This document shows, piece after piece, positions 1-7,850 of a DNA stretch of 64,000 nt. The stretch comes from Hahella sp018986435. GTDB taxonomy: Bacteria; Pseudomonadota; Gammaproteobacteria; Pseudomonadales; Oleiphilaceae. The translations under genes and the position numbers were made by a program. Position 1 is the stretch's first letter; each line of letters opens with the position of its first letter. The notes beneath the pieces are model-generated. The model did no database searches, was not told the DNA's origin, and worked only from the letters and a program-made list of their open reading frames with translations. The DNA is taken from positions 6,448,001-6,512,000 of the forward strand of contig NZ_CP192738.1 in the NCBI RefSeq assembly GCF_050749805.1. The letters are read 5' to 3'.

Positions 1-59
1 TGGTGGCGATTGATCGTCAGGGCCTGCCGGTGGGCGCCTACGCGGGAGAAGACTTATGA
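1..59 (+). CDS. 3' end of an upstream gene, probably a cobalamin gene
   Basis: An open frame enters from the left edge and ends ...GAYAGEDL at a TGA (57-59) that overlaps the ATG of cobK as ATGA. Only about 18 residues are visible, too few to identify the protein. The overlap and the run of cobalamin genes that follows make a corrin-pathway gene likely. CbiD often sits next to CobK and is one candidate, but this is only a guess from gene order. Confidence 0.5.
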   Translation, partial: VAIDRQGLPVGAYAGEDL

Positions 60-928
60 CTTTGCTGATACTTGGCGGCGTACGTGACGCCAAACTCTGC
101 GCAGACCGACTGCACGCTCAGGGCGTTCCGCTGGTTTACAGCCTCGCGGGACTCCTGGAGCGCCACGACGCCCCCTACCCGATTATCAGCGGCGGCTTTG
201 CGCGCTTCGGCGCAGACAGCGTCAGCGGTCTGGCGAACTATCTCCGCGACCATCAGATTACGGCGGTGGCGGACCTGACTCACCCTTACGCAGCAACGAT
301 ATCTTCCAGCGCCGTCCGAGCGGCGCGGCGCTGCGAGATTCCCTGCTGGCGCTATCGACGTCCGCCCTGGCGGCCGGGACCACAGGATCGCTGGATCGAA
401 ACGGACGGCGGCGACGATCTGTTGCGCCGCCTTGAAGATTACCGACGGCCGTTTTTCACCCTGGGGCGCAGCGCCTTTCCATTGCTGGCGCAGGCGGAGT
501 CTCTGGGGCTGCCGGCGGAGCAGCGCTGGCTCATTCGCTCCGCGTTGCCGGCGCCCGCCATGCTCGCCTCCCGGGACGACCTGGACTTCATCCAGGCGCG
601 CGGGCCGTTCGCGCTGCAAGAAGAGAGAGATCTGTTCGACGCCTTCAACGTGGACGCCCTGGTCTGCAAAAACAGCGGCGGCGCAGCCACTGAGGCCAAA
701 TTACAGGTCGCCGCAGAGCGGGGCTTGCCGGTGTTCATGCTGCGGCGTCCGCCGACACCTGCGGCGACACGGGAATTTGACGATCTGGAGCGCTTTATCG
801 AGCACTGCGCCGCCATGACGCTCCCGTTTCGCCCACTGGATCAAACCTATAACAAACACTCTGATAGAGGGCCTTCCTGCGCCCGAGACAGCACACGAGA
901 GGAAAACGATCATGTCCAACAGCGATAA
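56..928 (+). CDS. cobK: Precorrin-6A reductase CobK/CbiJ
   Basis: NAD(P)H-dependent reductase of the corrin macrocycle (precorrin-6A to dihydro form), cytoplasmic. The 290-residue product opens with a Rossmann-like LILGG motif (residues 4-8). It carries the family blocks DLTHPYA (73-79), RGPF (182-185) and KNSGG (205-209). The last 30 or so residues after ERFIEH extend beyond the conserved domain and overlap cbiX by 17 bases. The start is the ATG overlapping the upstream stop. First complete gene of a contiguous cob operon that runs to about 6.9 kb. Confidence 0.93.
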   Translation: MTLLILGGVRDAKLCADRLHAQGVPLVYSLAGLLERHDAPYPIISGGFARFGADSVSGLANYLRDHQITAVADLTHPYAATISSSAVRAARRCEIPCWRYRRPPWRPGPQDRWIETDGGDDLLRRLEDYRRPFFTLGRSAFPLLAQAESLGLPAEQRWLIRSALPAPAMLASRDDLDFIQARGPFALQEERDLFDAFNVDALVCKNSGGAATEAKLQVAAERGLPVFMLRRPPTPAATREFDDLERFIEHCAAMTLPFRPLDQTYNKHSDRGPSCARDSTREENDHVQQR

Positions 929-1910
929 ACCCGCCATCTTATTTGTCGGGCACGGTTCTCGCGATAACGAAGCCGTGGAGCAGTTTCATCAGCTGACCAA
1001 ACATTTTCGCGAACGCTTTCCGGACCGCCTTTGCGCCACCGGCTTTCTGGAGTTCGCCCGCCCGGTCATCGCCGACGGCGTGGATGAACTGGTGAAACAG
1101 GGCGCCACCCGCATCAGCGCCATTCCCGGCATGCTGATGGCGGCGGGCCACGCCAAGAACGACATTCCCAGCGAACTCAACACGCTGCAAAGAGAGTTCG
1201 AGGGCGTCAGCATCAACTACGGCGCTGAGCTGGGCGTGAATCCCAACATGCTGCGCGCCGCCCGCGACCGCATCGAGGAGGCGGAGCCGGAATTCGGCGA
1301 AGGCTACTCCCGCCAGGACACCCTGCTGGTGGTGGTAGGGCGCGGCGCTTCCGACCCGGACGCCAACTCCAATATCAGCAAGATCACGCGCATGCTTGAA
1401 GAAGGCATGGGCTTCGGCTGGGCCATCACCTGCTACAGCGGCGTCACCACACCGCTGGTTCCCGATGCGCTGAAGCGCGCCCACAGGCTGGGCTTCAAGC
1501 AGGTCATCGTGTTCCCCTACTTCCTGTTTACCGGACGTCTGGTGAAAAAGATCTACGACTGGGCCGACAGCTATCAGTCCGAATATCCCGACGTGAAAGT
1601 AGTGAAAGCGCCTTACCTCAATGATCATCCGTTGATCCTGGATACGTTCGCCGATCGCCTGGAAGAGATCGAAAAAGGCAGCCCGAATATGAACTGCCAG
1701 ATGTGTCAGTACCGGGTGCAGATCGTCGGCAACGAGCACAAGGTGGGTCTGCCGCAGGAAGGCCATCATCATCACGTGCGCGGCATCGGCACCGATGGCG
1801 AACACAGTCATCATCACGATCACCACCATCATCATGACCACCACCACGGCCATGGCCATCACCACCACGGACATCACCACAGTCATGACCATGATGAGGA
1901 GAAATCCTGA
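912..1910 (+). CDS. cbiX: Sirohydrochlorin cobaltochelatase CbiX with His-rich tail
   Basis: Inserts Co2+ into sirohydrochlorin, the early-insertion route of B12 synthesis. The 332-residue protein has the long, two-subdomain form of CbiX. The HGSR metal-site motif is at 14-17, and a second half begins near residue 140. An MNCQMC block at 260-265 matches the MxCxxC motif linked in long CbiX proteins to an iron-sulfur centre. The C-terminus, about 284-327, is almost all His with Gly and Asp, a likely cobalt buffer. The start follows AGAGGAAA and lies inside the end of cobK. An early chelatase is notable because cobN, the late chelatase, is also in the window. Confidence 0.93.
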   Translation: MSNSDKPAILFVGHGSRDNEAVEQFHQLTKHFRERFPDRLCATGFLEFARPVIADGVDELVKQGATRISAIPGMLMAAGHAKNDIPSELNTLQREFEGVSINYGAELGVNPNMLRAARDRIEEAEPEFGEGYSRQDTLLVVVGRGASDPDANSNISKITRMLEEGMGFGWAITCYSGVTTPLVPDALKRAHRLGFKQVIVFPYFLFTGRLVKKIYDWADSYQSEYPDVKVVKAPYLNDHPLILDTFADRLEEIEKGSPNMNCQMCQYRVQIVGNEHKVGLPQEGHHHHVRGIGTDGEHSHHHDHHHHHDHHHGHGHHHHGHHHSHDHDEEKS

Positions 1911-1916
1911 GGGGCT

Positions 1917-2558
1917 ATGCACTTCGACTACGAAAAAGATCCCCTGGCCATTGAACGGGAAAGTTTCCGCCAGATTCGTGAGCTGACCGACCTGACCTCA
2001 CTGACTCAGGACGAGGCTCAGGTGGCGATGCGCCTGATCCACAGTTGCGGCGATCCGCAGATCATGGCGCAGTTGCGCTTCACTCCCGGCGCCGTGGAGG
2101 CGGGGCTCGCCGCTATTCGCGCCGGCGCGCCGGTGCTGTGCGATGTGGAAATGGTGCGCCACGGTCTCACCAAACGCATGCTTGAGACGCCCGCTCACTG
2201 CTTTTTGAATGCGCCGGAAACGCCGGATTTGGCCAAGGCTCGCGGCGAAACCCGCTGCATGGCGGCGCTGGAATTGTGGCGTCCTCTGCTGGCGGATAGC
2301 GTCGTGCTGATCGGCAACGCGCCCACCGCCTTGTTCCGTTTACTGGAAATGGTGCGCGACGGCGCTCCCAAACCGGCGCTGGTCATCGGCATGCCGGTAG
2401 GATTCGTGGGCGCGGCGGAATCGAAGGACGCGCTCTGGCGTCATTGCGACGAACTTGGTTTGCAAGCGATCGCCTTACTGGGGCGACAGGGCGGCAGCGC
2501 CCTCACCGCCTCCGCCTTCAACGCGTTATTGCGCATCAGCCGGGGAATCTATTTCTGA
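1917..2558 (+). CDS. cobH: Precorrin-8X methylmutase CobH/CbiC
   Basis: Moves the methyl group from C-11 to C-12 of precorrin-8X to give hydrogenobyrinate (or the cobalt form). 213 residues, the usual length. The N-terminal DYEKDPLAIERESF and the block RLIHSCGDP are diagnostic; His42 in the latter is the expected catalytic acid. It begins 6 bases after the cbiX stop and is followed by cobL with almost no gap. Cytoplasmic. Confidence 0.95.
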   Translation: MHFDYEKDPLAIERESFRQIRELTDLTSLTQDEAQVAMRLIHSCGDPQIMAQLRFTPGAVEAGLAAIRAGAPVLCDVEMVRHGLTKRMLETPAHCFLNAPETPDLAKARGETRCMAALELWRPLLADSVVLIGNAPTALFRLLEMVRDGAPKPALVIGMPVGFVGAAESKDALWRHCDELGLQAIALLGRQGGSALTASAFNALLRISRGIYF

Positions 2559-2572
2559 AGAGTCAGTCCGCC

Positions 2573-3829
2573 TTGCATCGCTCTTTGGTGCATGTCATCA
2601 GCCTGGGAGTCGGCGAACGCGCCCTGTTGGGCGCTGCGGCGCAGGAAGCCTTGCGTCGCGCCGATCTGATCATTGGCTCTGAGCGACAGTTGCAAACCGT
2701 GGCGAGCTACTCGTCCCAAGGCCGCACTGCGCCGCTGCCTTCTCCCTTCAGCGAACTGCTGGAGTTGCTAAGCAGCGATAGCGAACAGGAGATCGCTCTG
2801 CTGGCGTCCGGCGACGCGCTGTTTTTCGGCGTCGGCAACTGGCTCAACCGCAATCTGCCGCCCTCGCTGCTGCGTTTCTACCCGCAAATTTCCAGCGTTC
2901 AGGCCGCCTGTCATGAAGTCGGGCTGGATGAGCATGACATGCAGGTGATCAGCCTGCACGGACGTCCTTTCGCCAGTCTGCGCGCTCAGCTGCGCAATCG
3001 CCGCCGCTATGCGCTGCTGACGGACCAGCACAGTCATCCTCAGGCGATCGCCCAGGCCTTGCAGTCATGGGGTATGCAGGATTCGACGTTGTGGGTGTGC
3101 GAGCAACTGGGTTATCCCGAGCAACGCATTCGCGAGTTTTCCGTAGCGGAACTGCTCGCTTCACCACCGGACGTCCACGCCCTGCATGTGACGCTGCTGC
3201 AGACCGCCGGTCCTGGCGGCGTCCTGCCTGAATTTCCCGGTATGGCGGACCAGGATTTCCATACTGACGGCGAGCCCGGCAAAGGCATGCTCAGCAAGCG
3301 TGAAGTGCGTCTGTGCATCCTGTCTTTGCTACAGCCTTGCGCCGATGATATCGGCTGGGACGTTGGCGCCGGTTGCGGCGGCGTGGCGGTGGAGTGGGCG
3401 CGCTGGAACCCGCGGGGACAGGTTTACGCCATCGAGCGCCACGAAGAGCGCTTGCGCCAGTTGCAGTGCAACCGCGAACACTTTGGCGTCATGCGTAACC
3501 TGCACGTTGTGGCGGGACGGGCGCCGGACGCTTTGGCGGACCTGCCTCGCCCCAATGTCGTGTTCATCGGCGGCAGCGATGGCGAGATGGATACGCTGCT
3601 GCGTCACTGCTGGGAACAGCTTCCCCCTGGCGGACGCCTGGTGGCCAGCGCGGTCACTGAGGATAGCAAAAGCCGTCTGTTTCAGTTTCAAACGCGCCTG
3701 CAGGACGGCGACGCCGAGTGGACGCAAATCGCCGTCAGCCGGGGGGAGCCCCTGGCGGGACAATTATTGATGCGGCCGCAATTGCCGGTCACGTTAGTCA
3801 AGTTCAGCAAACGGACATTTTCTTCATGA
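2573..3829 (+). CDS. cobL: Precorrin-6Y C5,15-methyltransferase (decarboxylating) CobL (CbiE-CbiT fusion)
   Basis: Bifunctional SAM-dependent enzyme that methylates C-5 and C-15 and decarboxylates the ring. The N-terminal half (to about residue 215) is a CbiE tetrapyrrole methylase, with VHVISLGVGE at its start and the LASGDALFFG loop. The C-terminal half is CbiT, with GMLSKREVR and the SAM-binding DVGAGCGGVAVEWAR. The frame is open upstream into cobH, so the start is uncertain. TTG 2573 has a weak AAGAG about 10 bases upstream; GTG 2588, just before HVISLGVGE, is the alternative. The stop overlaps the ATG of cobI. Confidence 0.92.
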   Translation: MHRSLVHVISLGVGERALLGAAAQEALRRADLIIGSERQLQTVASYSSQGRTAPLPSPFSELLELLSSDSEQEIALLASGDALFFGVGNWLNRNLPPSLLRFYPQISSVQAACHEVGLDEHDMQVISLHGRPFASLRAQLRNRRRYALLTDQHSHPQAIAQALQSWGMQDSTLWVCEQLGYPEQRIREFSVAELLASPPDVHALHVTLLQTAGPGGVLPEFPGMADQDFHTDGEPGKGMLSKREVRLCILSLLQPCADDIGWDVGAGCGGVAVEWARWNPRGQVYAIERHEERLRQLQCNREHFGVMRNLHVVAGRAPDALADLPRPNVVFIGGSDGEMDTLLRHCWEQLPPGGRLVASAVTEDSKSRLFQFQTRLQDGDAEWTQIAVSRGEPLAGQLLMRPQLPVTLVKFSKRTFSS

Positions 3830-4548
3830 CGACTCCCATTTCCACCGGCGTGTTTTTCGGCGTCGGCGTCGGCCCCGGCGACCCGGAGCTGCTGACGCTG
3901 AAAGCCGTACGCCGTCTGCAGCAGGCGGATGCGCTCGCATACATCGTCAACAGCGACGGCCATTCCCTGGCCAAGCAAATCGCATCGCCACATCTGCGCA
4001 CTGAGGCGCAAACGCAACTGCCGATTCGCATCGAAATGTGCAGTGATCGGCGGCAGGCGGAGCAGGCTTATGATGAAGCCGCCGCCAGCATCGCCCGCTT
4101 GCTGGATCAGGGTCTGGATGTAGCGTTTCTGTGCGAAGGCGACCCACTGTTTTACGGTTCCTTCGCCTATCTGTTGGCGCGTCTCGCATCGCATTATCCC
4201 TGTGTTTCCATTCCCGGGATCAGCTCGCCCCAGGCCGCCGCCTCCGCCACCTTGCTGCCCCTGGCGTTGCAGCACGAGAACCTGGCGTTGATCAGCGCCC
4301 GTTGTCCGGATGCGCAGCTTCTCGACGCCCTGTCCCGCTTCGATAATCTGGCGATCCTCAAGGGCGGACGCAAACGCAGTCGGGTACTGGAACTGATCGC
4401 CGCCACCGGCCGCACCCGGGACGCGGTGTATCTGGAGCACCTCACCCAGACCCAGCAGCGCGTCGTGCGCGACGTGACCACACTGGATGACGAGCCCGGC
4501 CCTTACTTCTCCATGTTTCTGGTGTGCCGCCGCAAGGGGGCGCAATGA
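3826..4548 (+). CDS. cobI: Precorrin-2 C20-methyltransferase CobI/CbiL
   Basis: SAM-dependent tetrapyrrole methylase that makes precorrin-3A or its cobalt form. 240 residues, with the glycine-rich VGVGPGDPELLT loop near residues 13-23 and LCEGDPLFYGSFAYL in the middle, typical of the C20 subfamily. The start is the ATG sharing ATGA with the cobL stop; the next gene overlaps it in the same way. The frame is open about 36 codons further upstream inside cobL, but that extension has no family similarity. Confidence 0.94.
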   Translation: MTTPISTGVFFGVGVGPGDPELLTLKAVRRLQQADALAYIVNSDGHSLAKQIASPHLRTEAQTQLPIRIEMCSDRRQAEQAYDEAAASIARLLDQGLDVAFLCEGDPLFYGSFAYLLARLASHYPCVSIPGISSPQAAASATLLPLALQHENLALISARCPDAQLLDALSRFDNLAILKGGRKRSRVLELIAATGRTRDAVYLEHLTQTQQRVVRDVTTLDDEPGPYFSMFLVCRRKGAQ

Positions 4549-5321
4549 CGGCGATTATCGCCCTGACCCCGGCGGGACGCGCCCTGGCGGAGCGATTGCA
4601 GGTCTTGTCGCCAACGCCAATGGCGCTGCATTACAAGCCCAAACCCTTTCAGGAAACGGCGCAGAGCCTGTTTCAGCAGGGCGAGCCGCTGATCTTTATC
4701 TGCGCCGCCGGCATTGTCGTGCGCACCCTCGCGCCGGTATTGCAGGACAAGTATCAGGACCCGCCGGTGCTGGTGCTGGATGAAAACGGACGTTTCGTCA
4801 TTCCACTGCTTTCCGGCCATGAAGGCGGCGCCAATGAATGGGGACGCCAGATCGCGGAACGCCTCAACGCCCAACTCGCGCTGACCACTGCGCAGCCCTA
4901 TCTGGAGCCAGTGTATGCGCTTGGCATGGGGTGTGAGCGGCATTGTCCGCTGGAGGCGCTGGAAGATTTGGCGGATCAATGTCTCGCGCAAATGGGGCTG
5001 ATCTCATCGCAGATTCACACCCTCGCCTCCATCGATATCAAAGCGGATGAAGTGGGTCTGATCGAACTGGCCCGCCGCCGCAACTGGACCTATCAGACCT
5101 GGAGTCCGGCGCACTTGTCCGCGTTCGAGGGACAGTTGACGCAGAAGTCCGACATCGTATTCAGGGAAACCGGCGTTTACGGGGTGGCGGAAGCCGCCGC
5201 CCTCGCCTCCGCCGCCCAACTGAGCGGAGCGCCAGCGGAACTGGCGCTGCCCAAACAAAAAAACCGACGCGCAACCTGCGCCGTCGCCCGCAGCTATTTA
5301 TCGCGGAAGACAGAAGAATGA
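4545..5321 (+). CDS. cbiG: Cobalt-precorrin-5A hydrolase CbiG, compact form
   Basis: Opens the delta-lactone ring and releases the C-2 unit as acetaldehyde, a step of the anaerobic-type (cobalt-first) pathway. 258 residues. The N-terminal domain has CAAGIVVRTLAP and LSGHEGGAN (89-97). The C-terminal domain has ALGMGCER (125-132) and the GVYGVAEAAAL block (210-220). The linker domain found in many longer CbiG proteins (about 350 residues) seems missing, so the two conserved parts abut. ATGA overlaps join it to cobI and cobJ. Its presence beside cbiX points to a cobalt-early pathway. Confidence 0.88.
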   Translation: MTAIIALTPAGRALAERLQVLSPTPMALHYKPKPFQETAQSLFQQGEPLIFICAAGIVVRTLAPVLQDKYQDPPVLVLDENGRFVIPLLSGHEGGANEWGRQIAERLNAQLALTTAQPYLEPVYALGMGCERHCPLEALEDLADQCLAQMGLISSQIHTLASIDIKADEVGLIELARRRNWTYQTWSPAHLSAFEGQLTQKSDIVFRETGVYGVAEAAALASAAQLSGAPAELALPKQKNRRATCAVARSYLSRKTEE

Positions 5322-6127
5322 AACGACTTTACGTACTGGGCTCCGGCCCGGGTTCGGAACTGATGATCACGCCCCAGGTGGAGCAGGCCATCGCCGCCAG
5401 CAGCGATCTGGTGGCTTATGGCCTGTATCTGGAGTTACTGGGTGAGCGCACCCGGGACAAAACCTTGCACGACCTGCCCCTGGGCGAGGAAATCGAGCGC
5501 GCCCGGCTGGCGCTGAATCTGGCCGCCGTCGGCAAGCCTACGGCGTTGATTTCCAGCGGAGACATCGGCATTTTCGCCATGGCGACCCTGGTGTTCGAGC
5601 TGCTGGAGCGCCAGCTCAGCGGCGCCGAAACAGGCGCAGACGATCATGACTGGCGTCAGGTCGACATTCAGGTCATGCCTGGCGTCAGCGCCATGCAGGC
5701 CGCCGCCGCCAGCATGGGCGCCGCGCTGGGCCACGACTTTTGCGCCGTGTCCCTGTCTGACTTGCTGACCCCCTGGGAGACTATCGAGACCCGCATTCGC
5801 GCCGTCGCGGCGGCGGATTTCGTCATCGCCTTCTACAACCCGGTCTCCCGCAAACGCCGCTGGCAGTTGGCTCGCGCCAAGGAACTATTGTTACAGCGAC
5901 GTCCCGCCGACACACCGGTGATACTGGGCCGCAACCTGACCCGTCAGGACGAGCGCGTCAGCGTCTGTACGCTGGCGGAGCTGGATGTGGAGCAAGTGGA
6001 CATGCTGACCCTGGTGCTGGTGGGCAGCAGCGCCACCCGCTGTTTTCAGAATGGCGACAAGCAATGGGTGTATACGCCGCGAGGCTACGCCCGCAAGCTC
6101 ACCCAACCAGAGAGCGTCGCGCCATGA
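5318..6127 (+). CDS. cobJ: Precorrin-3B C17-methyltransferase CobJ/CbiH
   Basis: SAM-dependent ring-contraction methyltransferase. 269 residues with GSGPGS at 8-13, ISSGDIGIFAMA and the proline-glycine PGVSAMQAAAASMGAALGHDF block specific to this subfamily. FYNPVSRKR and the ILGRNLTR stretch near the C-terminus also match. ATG overlaps the cbiG stop as ATGA, and the cobJ stop overlaps cobM the same way, so the two are probably translationally coupled. Confidence 0.95.
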   Translation: MKRLYVLGSGPGSELMITPQVEQAIAASSDLVAYGLYLELLGERTRDKTLHDLPLGEEIERARLALNLAAVGKPTALISSGDIGIFAMATLVFELLERQLSGAETGADDHDWRQVDIQVMPGVSAMQAAAASMGAALGHDFCAVSLSDLLTPWETIETRIRAVAAADFVIAFYNPVSRKRRWQLARAKELLLQRRPADTPVILGRNLTRQDERVSVCTLAELDVEQVDMLTLVLVGSSATRCFQNGDKQWVYTPRGYARKLTQPESVAP

Positions 6128-6918
6128 CCGTGTATTTTATCGGCGCCGGCCCCGGCGACCCGGATCTGCTGACCATCAAGGGACAGCGCATCATCCAACG
6201 CAGCCCGGTCATTCTTTACGCCGGTTCGCTGGTGCCGGAGGAAATCCTGGCGCAGGCGGACGCTGCGGAGGAAATCACCGACACCGCGCCCCTGAATCTG
6301 GATGAAATTCTGGAACTGATCGTCAACGCCCATGCGCGCGGACTGGATGTGGCGCGGATTCATTCCGGCGATCCATCCATCTATGGCGCTATCGGCGAAC
6401 AAATTCGTCGACTGCAGGCGCTGGCGATTCCCTTTGAAGTCATTCCCGGCGTCACGTCAACCAGCGCCGCCGCCGCCATGCTGGGCAAAGAGCTGACGTT
6501 ATCCGGAGTCTCCCAGACCGTCATCCTGACCCGCTACGCCGGCAAGACGCCCATGCCCGAGCAGGAGAACCTCGTCTCTCTGGCGCAACATGGCGCAACC
6601 CTGGCGATACATCTGGGCGTCACCCGCCTGCATCAGATTGTCGAGGACCTGACGCCGCATTACGGCTCAGACTGTCCCGTCGCAGTATGTTATCGGGTGG
6701 GCTGGCCCGATCAGCAACATATCCTGGGCACGCTAGCGGATATCGTGGAGCAAGTGCGCGCCGCCAAAATCACCCGTACCGCGCTGATTCTGGTGGGACG
6801 AGTGCTGGCCAGCGACGACTTCAACGAGTCTTATCTGTACGACGCGGCGCAGGCGCATATCTATCGTCCCAAGGTCAAACCGGCGACGCCGCGGAAAGTG
6901 CGCCGCACTCAGGCATAG
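6124..6918 (+). CDS. cobM: Precorrin-4 C11-methyltransferase CobM/CbiF
   Basis: SAM-dependent methylation of C-11 of precorrin-4. 264 residues with IGAGPGDPDLLT at 6-17, YAGSLVP, RIHSGDPSIYGA and PGVTSTSAAAA, the standard signatures. Last gene of the visible cob operon. It ends with a basic tail (VKPATPRKVRRTQA). The start chosen overlaps the cobJ stop; the 20 codons open upstream lie in cobJ and are not conserved. Confidence 0.95.
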   Translation: MTVYFIGAGPGDPDLLTIKGQRIIQRSPVILYAGSLVPEEILAQADAAEEITDTAPLNLDEILELIVNAHARGLDVARIHSGDPSIYGAIGEQIRRLQALAIPFEVIPGVTSTSAAAAMLGKELTLSGVSQTVILTRYAGKTPMPEQENLVSLAQHGATLAIHLGVTRLHQIVEDLTPHYGSDCPVAVCYRVGWPDQQHILGTLADIVEQVRAAKITRTALILVGRVLASDDFNESYLYDAAQAHIYRPKVKPATPRKVRRTQA

Positions 6919-6924
6919 AACACA

Positions 6925-6977
6925 GTAGCGGCCTGGTCAGGCGGAAAAGACGTTCACCTGGTGGCGCCGCTACTTTT
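6925..6977 (+). terminator. Probable terminator of the cob operon
   Basis: Perfect 8-bp arms GTAGCGGC (6925-6932) and GCCGCTAC (6966-6973) are followed by TTTT. They lie 7 bases after the cobM stop. The loop is long (33 bases) but contains a nested CAGG/CCTG pair. The T-tract is short, so efficiency is uncertain. Confidence 0.5.
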
Positions 6978-7059
6978 CGCGGTTAAAAAATGCGACTTCC
7001 TTTAGATAAAACGAAACATTCATCACCACTCCCCAAACAGACTTGAAACCCACCGCCAC

Positions 7060-7105
7060 AATGTGACAAACATCACATTTGTACATTAAACATATATAAC
7101 TAATT
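7060..7105 (+). promoter_or_regulatory. Candidate CRP/Vfr site with nearby -10 element
   Basis: TGTGACAAACATCACA (7062-7077) is a perfect TGTGA-N6-TCACA half-site pair, flanked by AA and TTT as in the CRP consensus. TATATAAC at 7093-7100 could be a -10, placing the site close to the class II position. It lies in a 930-base gap about 780 bases upstream of the next gene, so it would give a very long leader. Identity is inferred from the motif alone. Confidence 0.6.
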
Positions 7106-7489
7106 CATCCCTGATCTCGCCTTCGTGAAAGTCTATTTTCACTTCCAGTTGTCCGTTCTTTATTTAGACTTCTGGTCAGACAAAGAACGGACCACGCCAA
7201 ACATTTTCAGCCATCACGAAAAAGAGATATAAATACAAAACCAATTTAATAACAGTTAGTTAAGCAGAAATATAACTTTTAAATAAGAAACATCTAATTA
7301 AATAAAAAGTTAATTAGTCAGGTATATTTAACGGGTAGGACAAGAGTCAAACAACCTTTAAAGGTCTAACCCATAAGACCAAGCAACAATTACTTATAAG
7401 CCTCTTACCCGCCTATATTCAACGGATTTAAGAAACAGGTGTATAAATACCTAGTTCTCCAGCCAAAACAAGTTTGCTACCTTCGAAAC

Positions 7490-7850
7490 AACGACGGATT
7501 AGTCCCGCGACAGATAACTGAACTCTATGTTTTTCCTTAATAAATACTTAGGAAAACCAACGGTGTTGGATCACAGTGGTTTGTCGCAACCAAGGAACTG
7601 AACCGCCGGACGGTATGCGGGAGTCCGCATCGCTCTGGTAATCCAATCTCATGCCGAACAGAGCGGGAGTTCTTCGTCATACCGGACCGCGCCCAGCCGC
7701 AAAGTGTAGTCGGTCCAGCAGTTTTTTGATCAGTCTTGAGCGTCAGGTACGGTTGATTCGAGCGTCTTGAAAATTAGCGCCTGCAATCGGGGTCCCCTCC
7801 CCGGCGGGCGAGTTATCGCGCATTCAGCATTAAATAAGGAGAACTAAATA
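7490..7850 (+). promoter_or_regulatory. Structured, hairpin-rich 5' leader of the 7851 gene
   Basis: After about 500 bases of AT-rich sequence the composition switches to GC-rich and successive perfect inverted repeats appear. These are ATGCGG/CCGCAT (7615-7630), CGCTCTG/CAGAGCG (7631-7637 with 7659-7665) and GGACCG/CGGTCC (7684-7689 with 7711-7716). GGTATG (7612-7617) can also pair with CATACC (7678-7683), in competition with the first hairpin. The third hairpin is followed by TTTTTT (7722-7727), which resembles a terminator. AAGGAG (7837-7842) then precedes the ATG. I match it to no known riboswitch class. Confidence 0.45.

Noticed and set aside
939..1922. 327-codon minus-strand frame over cbiX
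   Set aside because: Antisense to clear CbiX motifs; the Met/Val run is the complement of the His tail.
2444..2572. Extended N-terminus of cobL overlapping cobH
   Set aside because: Upstream codons lie inside cobH and have no CbiE similarity; a start near 2573-2588 fits better.
7490..7850. Group II intron or known riboswitch
   Set aside because: Some stretches resemble domain V at a glance, but the conserved domain V stem and the AGC triad do not line up, and there is no intron-encoded protein.
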